Below, piece by piece: positions 6,186 through 10,960 of a stretch of DNA of 10,960 bases. Made by a program: the position numbers and the translations under genes. The DNA is from Arenicellales bacterium (GTDB taxonomy: Bacteria; Pseudomonadota; Gammaproteobacteria; BMS3Bbin11). Each line of letters starts with the position of its first letter. Positions within the stretch are counted from its first letter, which is position 1. Location: positions 1-10,960 of the forward strand of contig JARFQC010000167.1 in the NCBI GenBank assembly GCA_029287965.1, given 5' to 3'. Under the pieces are notes generated by a model. It made no database searches and had not been told where the DNA came from. It saw only the letters and a program-made list of their open reading frames with translations.

Positions 6186-7001
6186 ATGGAAGACGAGCAG
6201 CGCAAGGAATTTATCCGCCAGGTGTTCAACAGCGTCTGCGAGGGATACGGCCAGGGATCGCTGCGTTTTTTCGAGTACGCTGCACAGCATTTGCCGGACC
6301 TGCTGATATTGCGAGGCGATGAAAATGTCCTCGATATGGCAGCCGGGACTGGTCTCGCCTCAACAGCTCTGGCCGGGCAGGTACCGGATGGCCGGGTCAC
6401 CGGCATAGACCTCTCCGAGGGTATGCTGGCGAAAGCACAGCACAGGGCTGAAGAACTGGGCCTGGAAAATATCGTGTTCAGGCGTATGGATATGACCCGC
6501 ATGGATTTGCCCGAAGAACATTTCGATCTCGTCAATGCGTCATTCGGCGTATTTTTTGTCGAGGACATGCAGTCGCTGGTGCAGCATGCGGCAGCGCGAC
6601 TCAAGCCGGGTGGCCGCTTCGTCACGACCCACTTTGCCGAGGGCAGCATGTCGCCGATGCAGGACCTGATCATGCAGCGCCTGGAGTGTTATGGTGTCGA
6701 GGTGCCGCAGGCCTCCTGGAACCGGTTACAGAACGAAGAACAGAACAGGCTGCTTTACGAGTCGGCCGGGCTCGGGCGTATCACTCACACCCGCAACAAA
6801 GTGGGTTACTACTTCAAGGATGCAGAAGGGTGGTGGGATGTCGTCTGGTGGGCGGGATATCGCGGTTTCGTCAACCAGGTAGCGCCTGAACAGGCAGCGC
6901 GCTTCAGGCAGGAGCACCTGGATGAGGTCAATGCGCTGGCTGATGAGCAGGGCGTCTACTTCAACGTCGAGGTGATCCACACCATAGGCGAAAAGGCCTA
7001 A
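6186..7001 (+). CDS. Class I SAM-dependent methyltransferase
   Basis: A 271-residue cytoplasmic methyltransferase with the Rossmann-type SAM fold, resembling the UbiE/small-molecule group. Motif I is VLDMAAGTG (48-56), the acidic end of strand 2 is GIDLSEGML (73-81), then RRMDMTRMDLP, the motif IV-like FDLVNASFGVFF, and LKPGGRFV before strand 5. The C-terminal third has a tryptophan-rich stretch (WWDVVWWAGYRGF), probably lining the substrate pocket. The substrate is unknown. The open frame continues upstream to 6069, but I place the start at ATG 6186: the upstream part overlaps the ybaK-like leader, is AT-rich and non-family in character, and AGG at 6178-6180 lies 5 nt before this ATG. GTG 6174 is a possible alternative. 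It stands alone on its strand and ends at the border of a repeat element. Confidence 0.85.
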   Translation: MEDEQRKEFIRQVFNSVCEGYGQGSLRFFEYAAQHLPDLLILRGDENVLDMAAGTGLASTALAGQVPDGRVTGIDLSEGMLAKAQHRAEELGLENIVFRRMDMTRMDLPEEHFDLVNASFGVFFVEDMQSLVQHAAARLKPGGRFVTTHFAEGSMSPMQDLIMQRLECYGVEVPQASWNRLQNEEQNRLLYESAGLGRITHTRNKVGYYFKDAEGWWDVVWWAGYRGFVNQVAPEQAARFRQEHLDEVNALADEQGVYFNVEVIHTIGEKA

Positions 7002-7007
7002 GGTACC

Positions 7008-7145
7008 TCTGAACAAGTCCATGGGATGGGGGCTCGGGGGAAGGGCCTTTAAAATGTGTCCCGTATGCCATTGAAATAATACCTCTTCCCCCGTAGATAA
7101 AACTCGCGGGAAGATCTGGATGAGTCGCAACGCGACTTATTCAGA
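7008..7145. repeat. Possible MITE with 12-bp terminal inverted repeats
   Basis: TCTGAACAAGTC (7008-7019) is matched in inverted orientation by GACTTATTCAGA (7134-7145): 11 of 12 bases agree. The pair brackets about 138 bp that has no coding frame worth calling and lies exactly between two convergent stop codons. CCTA occurs on both outer sides (6997-7000 and 7151-7154) and might be a target duplication, although the bases between it and the repeats are not symmetric. No transposase is present. It could equally be a terminator with a chance repeat. Confidence 0.35.
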
Positions 7146-7152
7146 TCTTCCC
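7108..7152. terminator. Long hairpin between convergent genes, probable bidirectional terminator
   Basis: A 45-nt palindrome folds as a 21-bp stem (two G-T wobbles, no bulge) with a three-base AAC loop. Its outer arms are GGGAAGATCTG and CAGATCTTCCC. It lies about 105 nt after the methyltransferase and touches the stop codon of the thioredoxin gene. A short T run (GTTTTATC) follows on the minus strand; none follows on the plus strand, so it fits the minus-strand operon better. The stem is much longer than a usual intrinsic terminator. Confidence 0.55.
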
Positions 7153-7682
7153 TAGCGCAGCAGGCCTTTCAGAAACGCGAGATACTCGCCTTCATTCCAC
7201 GGGCGGCCACCCAGCGCCAGGTACTGCAGCTTGCCTTCAGGGTCCACGAAATAGGTAGAGGGCAGGCCGCGCGGCTGCCAGTCTTCGGTGGTCAGCCCTT
7301 GCGGGTCCATCAGTGTATTCAAATCGGGTGCAACGGTTGCCATGAAGCTGAAGATGGTGTCCTCGTCTTCAGCGGTATTGACCAGGACGATCTGCAGGTC
7401 GGTGTTTTCAAAGTCGCTGGTGATGGCCTGGATCGTCGGCATCTCCCTGATGCAGGGGCCGCACCATGACGCCCAGAAATGCAGAAACACCCATTTGCCG
7501 CGCGAGTCGTTCAGGTCGAACGCGTTGCCGTCTATATCGTTGAGTACCATCGGTCCTGCCGGACGACCATCCATCGCGATGATGCCCTTCGGCAGGGTTG
7601 TGGAAGCCTGTGCCGGTAGGGACAACATACCAAGCAGGGCGATCAGCGCCAGGAGCTTCTGCACGGTCATTGTTTTCTGCAT
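7152..7682 (-). CDS. Exported TlpA-like thioredoxin
   Basis: A 176-residue periplasmic thiol-disulfide protein of the TlpA/ResA group. A signal peptide covers about 1-27 (hydrophobic LLALIALLGMLSL, cleavage after AQA). The thioredoxin fold follows, with active site WCGPC (73-77) in LHFWASWCGPCIREMP and the cis-proline P141 in GLPSTYFVDPEG. The family reduces cysteines of periplasmic clients, often in cytochrome maturation or repair. I chose ATG 7682 because GAGGA lies about 7 nt upstream; this overlaps the preceding gene by 16 bp. ATG 7670 would give an exact ATGA overlap but has no ribosome site. Its place behind msrB and an exported unknown protein suggests it recycles an oxidised periplasmic partner, possibly that MsrB; this is inference. 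It may instead be modified lipid-free and free in the periplasm, as no lipobox is visible. Confidence 0.9.
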   Translation of the reverse strand: MQKTMTVQKLLALIALLGMLSLPAQASTTLPKGIIAMDGRPAGPMVLNDIDGNAFDLNDSRGKWVFLHFWASWCGPCIREMPTIQAITSDFENTDLQIVLVNTAEDEDTIFSFMATVAPDLNTLMDPQGLTTEDWQPRGLPSTYFVDPEGKLQYLALGGRPWNEGEYLAFLKGLLR

Positions 7683-8233
7683 TCCAGGTCCTCGAAGCTT
7701 ACCTTGTGTGGTTTGCCATCTTTATCGATGCCGCTGCGGAACGTGGCAACAAGTCTGAAGGGCTGGTCTTGCCACGGTAGGGCAACCTGCCCGCCGACGT
7801 GTTCATGTCGATGCAGATCGCGAACTTCCGGCAGCTGTGTCCAGCCGAAGGTGGACTGCTTGGCCTGTTCCAGGCCGGTGTCTTTCCATGTCTGTCTCCA
7901 GTCATCGCGCGTGTAGCGGCGGATCACGTTACCCTCCGCATCAATGAACTGCCAGTCGTCCAGGATAAGCCACAGCCTTTCCTGTGTTTTATTTTCCACC
8001 ATGCCGAACACGAAACAGCGTTCCGTCAATGCATCAATAGAGGTGCGGTTAAACCCTCGGCCTGTATAGAAGGCATTGAGCTGTTCGGGGGTGCGCGTCA
8101 TAACGATCATGAGCAGGTCTTCGTTTTCGAACTTGACCGCACCGGGCGGCAGCTCGGACATCTGCGCATGCACAGAAAAACTGACCAGCAGGCTGGTTGC
8201 GATAACCGTTATGTACTTGATAAAGGTGCTCAT
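7667..8233 (-). CDS. Exported protein of unknown function in the msrB-thioredoxin operon
   Basis: A 188-residue protein I do not recognise. It has a clear signal peptide (about 1-24, FIKYITVIATSLLVSFSVHA), so it should be periplasmic. The mature part is probably mainly beta: an early LLMIVMTRTPEQLNAFYTGRGF (described here by its ends, 40-61), a strand with the first of two cysteines (C73 in ERCFVFGMVEN), DDWQFIDAEGN (92-102), a tryptophan-rich DDWRQTW (110-116), FGWTQLPEVRDLHRHEH (129-145), and a charged end with the second cysteine, C185. The two cysteines could form a disulfide handled by the thioredoxin encoded next. I preferred ATG 8233 to the in-frame GTG 8248 because it has AGG about 8 nt upstream and starts the signal peptide properly. 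Its stop lies inside the following gene. Confidence 0.75.
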   Translation of the reverse strand: MSTFIKYITVIATSLLVSFSVHAQMSELPPGAVKFENEDLLMIVMTRTPEQLNAFYTGRGFNRTSIDALTERCFVFGMVENKTQERLWLILDDWQFIDAEGNVIRRYTRDDWRQTWKDTGLEQAKQSTFGWTQLPEVRDLHRHEHVGGQVALPWQDQPFRLVATFRSGIDKDGKPHKVSFEDLECRKQ

Positions 8234-8333
8234 GGATATACCTGACACCAGGCATACTAACCGAGCAACAGCAAAATGCGAAGTAGCGGCGACCTGCGAC
8301 TATGCACCCTCTGTGATGCAACAGGGCAGGCGT

Positions 8334-8918
8334 TTACTCCTGGAACTGCTGGGCGAACTGCCCGTAGCCTTCTTTCTCCAGGTCTTCCCTGGGGATGAAG
8401 CGCAGCGACGCGGAGTTGATGCAGTAGCGCAGGCCGGTAGGCTGTGGGCCGTCATCGAACAGGTGGCCGAGATGCGAGTCGCCGTATTTCGACCTGACCT
8501 CGGTGCGCAGGATGCCGAACTTGCGGTCAGGCTTTTCGACGATCAGGTCGTTGACGATAGGGCGGGTGAAGCTTGGCCAGCCGGTGCCGGACTTGTACTT
8601 GTCTCGTGAACTGAACAGCGGTTCGCCACTGACAATATCTACGTAAATCCCATCAGCCTTGTTGTCCCAGAATTCATTCTGGAAGGCACGCTCGGTGCCG
8701 TCCTTCTGCGTGACGTAGTACTGTAAATCTGTCAGTTTCTGTTTCAGCACTGCATCGTCTGGTTTGTTCCACTGGCCCTTGTTTTCCAGCATGGCGGTCT
8801 CCGGCAGTTTTCCTTCGGTGTTTACAGACTGGTCAGCAACGGCATACAGGCCCCATGCAGCGGCAAGGCCTGCGGCACCCAGCAGGGTGCGGGTGAAAAG
8901 GGAACTTTTTATAGCCAT
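8334..8918 (-). CDS. msrB: Periplasmic peptide-methionine (R)-S-oxide reductase, one-cysteine MsrB
   Basis: Reduces methionine-R-sulfoxide in proteins. The N terminus (about 5-29, hydrophobic TLLGAAGLAAAWGLYAV) is a signal peptide or membrane anchor, so it acts in the periplasm. The MsrB domain spans about 55-180: VSGEPLFSS (96-104), SGTGWPSFTRP (110-120), RTEVRSK (138-144), GDSHLGHLF (146-154) and the catalytic cysteine C166 in LRYCINSASLRF. This is the only cysteine in the protein. In two-cysteine MsrBs such as Neisseria PilB and E. coli MsrB the SGxGWPSF motif carries the recycling cysteine; here it is T112. The zinc-binding CxxC pairs of other MsrBs are also absent. The enzyme would need an outside thiol for recycling. 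ATG 8918 follows GGAG with 6 to 8 nt spacing. It is probably first in a three-gene operon, 100 nt from the next gene. Confidence 0.92.
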   Translation of the reverse strand: MAIKSSLFTRTLLGAAGLAAAWGLYAVADQSVNTEGKLPETAMLENKGQWNKPDDAVLKQKLTDLQYYVTQKDGTERAFQNEFWDNKADGIYVDIVSGEPLFSSRDKYKSGTGWPSFTRPIVNDLIVEKPDRKFGILRTEVRSKYGDSHLGHLFDDGPQPTGLRYCINSASLRFIPREDLEKEGYGQFAQQFQE

Positions 8919-8941
8919 GGGTAACTCCGGTTTAAGTAAGC

Positions 8942-8972
8942 TTTGCTTAACCCACTGAGCAGGTTAAGCAAA
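8942..8972 (-). promoter_or_regulatory. 11-bp hairpin in the msrB leader
   Basis: TTTGCTTAACC (8942-8952) and GGTTAAGCAAA (8962-8972) are exact inverted copies with a nine-base spacer. On the msrB transcript this stem lies about 14 nt before the GGAG ribosome site. No T run follows, so it is not a typical terminator. Related half sites, CGGTTTAAG, occur at 8928-8936 and 8994-9002, so the region might instead be a regulator-binding cluster. Confidence 0.4.
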
Positions 8973-9002
8973 ACCACCTTGTTAATCTTCTTTCGGTTTA
9001 AG

Positions 9003-9270
9003 GCTGGGCACAAAGTAAAACCGAACAAGCCAGTACATTCCTGCTCCGGCCCTTTCCCAAGTAATTTACTGAGTGTTACCTGAATCTCAATCCGGGGTGA
9101 TCTGACTTTATGATTTATCCCGGTGACAAAAGTTCAATTGAAATCGCTGTTCCGCTTTGCTCACCTGGTCGGTGTTTCAAGCACACTGCTGCTGATCGTG
9201 CTGTTTCACTTGCATACGATGCAGTTCATAATGAGCGCTACTTTCCATTTGCCGGGTAGCGATAAACAGC
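9003..9270. other. Intergenic region without a confident gene
   Basis: Part of the 352-nt gap between the divergent msrB and SnoaL-like genes. It should contain both promoters, but I find no hexamer pair good enough to place. Two short frames exist: an ATG frame starting at 9109 that ends at the TAG near 9256-9258, and a GTG frame at 9123-9302 with a hydrophobic middle. Neither has a ribosome binding site. Confidence 0.4.
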
Positions 9271-9302
9271 ATGTCAGCAGCAGGAAGCGAGCGGGAGTTT
9301 GA
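9123..9302 (+). CDS. Possible small single-pass membrane protein
   Basis: A 59-codon frame starting with GTG and ending at TGA 9300-9302, overlapping the start of the next gene by 32 nt. It encodes a basic N terminus (MTKVQLKSLFR), a hydrophobic segment at about residues 14-32 (LVGVSSTLLLIVLFHLHTM) and a basic tail. This is the arrangement of a small membrane protein, but it lacks a Shine-Dalgarno site, and the overlap is long for a real gene pair. I regard it as a candidate only. Confidence 0.18.
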   Translation: MTKVQLKSLFRFAHLVGVSSTLLLIVLFHLHTMQFIMSATFHLPGSDKQHVSSRKRAGV

Positions 9303-9711
9303 ATCCCCCGAGGCAGCAGAAAAAATGTTCTACCATGCGTTTCGCGACTGCGACCTGGCCGTCATGAGCAGGGTCTGGGCCGACGCCGGTATCGTCTGCG
9401 TACACCCGGGATCCGATGTGCTGATCGGCAGGGACGCGGTCATGCGGAGCTGGGCGAGGATCCTCACCAACGCAGTCAAGCCGGAGATTAAAACCAACAT
9501 CCTGAGCAGGACGCGCCAGGACGGCATGGCCGTTCATGTCGTCGAGGAGTTCATTACGCCGGGCGGGCGCAAGAAGCCAAGCGTTTCGGTAGTCATTGCC
9601 ACCAACATTTACCGCCTTGGTGACTACGGCTGGCGAATCATCGAGCATCACAGTTCACCGCCGTTCAAGCGCAAACTGGAAAAGCACGAGGGCGCACGCA
9701 CCATCCAGTAG
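9271..9711 (+). CDS. SnoaL-like / NTF2-fold protein
   Basis: A 146-residue cytoplasmic protein with the NTF2-like fold of the SnoaL/DUF4440 kind. After a charged start come helix SPEAAEKMFYHAFRDCDLAVM (12-32, given by its ends), VWADAGIVCVHPGSD (35-49), the typical LIGRDAVMRSWARIL (51-65), and then the curved beta sheet, with VHVVEEFITPGG and VVIATNIYRLGDYGWRIIEHHSS near the end. In this fold a cone-shaped pocket binds a small molecule; members are isomerases, cyclases, dehydratases or non-catalytic binding proteins, and the exact role cannot be told here. The CVHPG and W(R/K)I-xxHHS elements are shared by a common proteobacterial subgroup that I know only as hypothetical. ATG 9271 has no strong ribosome site. 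It ends 12 nt from the convergent selO. Confidence 0.8.
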   Translation: MSAAGSEREFESPEAAEKMFYHAFRDCDLAVMSRVWADAGIVCVHPGSDVLIGRDAVMRSWARILTNAVKPEIKTNILSRTRQDGMAVHVVEEFITPGGRKKPSVSVVIATNIYRLGDYGWRIIEHHSSPPFKRKLEKHEGARTIQ

Positions 9712-9723
9712 GTCCATCCGAGC

Positions 9724-10960
9724 TCAGGAAGAGCAGCTGACCTCGATCCGGGACGCCCACTCAGGCGGATGCCCGGCGTAGGCCTCGAATCCGGCATGAT
9801 CCTCGAACGGGTTTTGCAGCAGCTGCATCAAGCGGTCGATCTCCGTGTAGTCCCGGTCATCCTCTGCCATGCGTATGGCGGTTTCCGCCAGGTGATTACG
9901 CAGTACATACACCGGGTTGCAGGCTTTCATGGCGGCATCCCGTTCGCCGGCATCCCGGTTCTCCACTTCCAGGCAGCGTTCATAGCCGGCCAGCCATGCA
10001 TCAAAAGCCTCGCGGTCGACAAACAGATCCCGGCTGCCCTTGCGCAGAGACGAATCGGACAGCGTTCTGAACAGGATGGTGTAATCGACGGCATCTTGTT
10101 CCATCAGGACGAGCAGCGATTGCCACTGCGCATCGTGGACAGGCGTGTCTTCTTTCAAGCCGAGCTTGGCGCGCATAAGCTGTGCATGGCGCGCCTCGAA
10201 TAACGGCTGGTAGCGTTGCAGCGAAGCCGTTGCCAGCTCTGCGGCCTGTTCAGGTGAATCATGGATCAGCGGCAACAAGGCCTGGGCCAGGCAGCTCAGG
10301 TTGAACAGCCCGATCTCGGGCTGGCGGTTGAAGGCATAGCGGCCATGGTGATCGGAATGATTGCAGATAAAGCCCGGTTCATAGCTGTCGAGGAAACCGT
10401 ACGGACCATAATCCAGTGTCAGGCCCAGGATCGACATGTTGTCGGTATTCATGACGCCATGGGCGAAGCCGACCGACTGCCAGTGTGCAATCAGGTTTGC
10501 AGTCGAGTCGATGACGTCGTCGAGCATCGCGAGAATAGGATTGTCATGCTCAAGCAGATGGGTGAAATGCTCGCCGAGCACGTACTCCGCGAGGGTTTTC
10601 AGATCAGCGTATTGCTGGCTGTAATAAAAATATTCAAAGCTGCCGAAGCGGACGTGGCTGGGCGCCATGCGCAGCAGCATGGCCCCGGTTTCAATCTGTT
10701 CACGGTAGACTTCTTCAGCACTGCCCGTGATGCATAGCGCGCGGGTGGTGGGGATTCCCAGCCCATGCATGGCTTCACTGCAGAGGTATTCGCGTATCGT
10801 TGATCTCAGTACCGCGCGACCGTCGCCCTGGCGTGAGTAGAGGGTTTGTCCGCCGCCCTTGAGCTGCAGGTCCCATTTCGTGTTGGCGGAGGTTTTGACT
10901 TCGCCGAGCAGGATGGCCCGGCCGTCGCCAAGTCGCGGCACGTAATGACCGAACTGGTGA
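9724..10960 (-). CDS. selO: SelO/YdiU pseudokinase AMPylase, N terminus outside the window
   Basis: About 411 residues of the SelO family (UPF0061, YdiU), which transfers AMP from ATP to Ser, Thr or Tyr of proteins, with a kinase fold that binds ATP in flipped orientation. The frame is open to the edge and begins in the conserved HQFGHYVPRLGDGRA, so roughly the first 70-80 residues are missing. Counting from the first visible residue, landmarks are the nucleotide-binding lysine in LQLKGGGQT (K34), the HGVMNTDN loop with D173 and N174, and the metal-binding D183 in LDYGPYGFLD. These correspond to the active-site residues described for E. coli YdiU and Pseudomonas SelO. The protein ends VSCSS; the cysteine stands third from the end, where animal SelO has selenocysteine. 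The GTG at 10941 is internal, not the start. Confidence 0.95.
   Translation of the reverse strand, partial: HQFGHYVPRLGDGRAILLGEVKTSANTKWDLQLKGGGQTLYSRQGDGRAVLRSTIREYLCSEAMHGLGIPTTRALCITGSAEEVYREQIETGAMLLRMAPSHVRFGSFEYFYYSQQYADLKTLAEYVLGEHFTHLLEHDNPILAMLDDVIDSTANLIAHWQSVGFAHGVMNTDNMSILGLTLDYGPYGFLDSYEPGFICNHSDHHGRYAFNRQPEIGLFNLSCLAQALLPLIHDSPEQAAELATASLQRYQPLFEARHAQLMRAKLGLKEDTPVHDAQWQSLLVLMEQDAVDYTILFRTLSDSSLRKGSRDLFVDREAFDAWLAGYERCLEVENRDAGERDAAMKACNPVYVLRNHLAETAIRMAEDDRDYTEIDRLMQLLQNPFEDHAGFEAYAGHPPEWASRIEVSCSS

Noticed and set aside
8250..8333. Separate promoter for the unknown exported protein gene between it and msrB
   Set aside because: A TTCGCA / TAGTAT pair with 17-nt spacing exists on the minus strand, but both boxes match only 4 of 6 and the operon reading is simpler.
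8416..8590. MsrB read as a decayed gene because the recycling cysteine is missing
   Set aside because: The frame is intact, the catalytic cysteine and the SHLGHLF and GWPSF motifs are kept, and one-cysteine MsrBs are known.
10261..10737. Plus-strand open frame of 158 codons opposite selO
   Set aside because: The minus-strand SelO motifs are unmistakable; the opposite frame is open only because of codon bias.
1..10960. Prophage, integron, CRISPR, toxin-antitoxin or defence island
   Set aside because: No integrase, transposase, regular repeat array or recognised defence gene is present; most genes are ordinary chromosomal families.

Overview
The window reads as a chromosomal stretch from a free-living Proteobacterium, most probably a gammaproteobacterium. 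It is moderately GC-rich, densely coded, uses Shine-Dalgarno starts at most genes, and carries a YadGH-type ABC exporter, SelO/YdiU, a YbaK-type deacylase, MsrB and a TlpA-type thioredoxin. I see no tRNA, rRNA, CRISPR array, transposase or phage gene.

Layout. 1-154: the tail of an unrecognised + strand gene. 316-924: a membrane-anchored DUF3124-like protein. 1169-2853: an ABC-2 exporter pair (ATPase then permease, start/stop overlap) behind a good -10 box and an inverted repeat. 2944-5569: a three-gene + strand operon in which each stop overlaps the next start as ATGA: a SixA-like histidine phosphatase, a pentameric ligand-gated ion channel (pLGIC, Cys-loop receptor superfamily) and a six-helix membrane diguanylate cyclase. 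5590-6057 (-): YbaK-type aminoacyl-tRNA deacylase. 6186-7001 (+): class I SAM methyltransferase. 7001-7152: a short intergenic element with a 21-bp hairpin and terminal inverted repeats. 7152-8918 (-): a putative operon of three exported proteins, read msrB, an unknown protein, then a TlpA-like thioredoxin. 8919-9270: an intergenic region with an 11-bp hairpin in the msrB leader. 9271-9711 (+): a SnoaL/NTF2-fold protein. 9724-10960 (-): SelO, with its N terminus outside the window.

The most interesting part is the 2944-5569 operon. Tight coupling of a neurotransmitter-receptor-type channel to a c-di-GMP synthase and a phosphohistidine phosphatase suggests that an extracellular or periplasmic signal gates ion flow and is tied to c-di-GMP or phosphorelay signalling. 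The channel has no cysteine, as expected for a bacterial member. Its pore helix M2 resembles vertebrate anion-channel receptors (proline at -2', then G at 2', T at 6', L at 9') rather than the glutamate-gated entrance of GLIC, so it may conduct anions. These functional links are inference from sequence and gene order.

A second theme is periplasmic redox repair: the MsrB has a signal/anchor sequence and only one cysteine (the usual recycling cysteine is threonine), so it needs an outside reductant, and an exported WCGPC thioredoxin is encoded two genes downstream.
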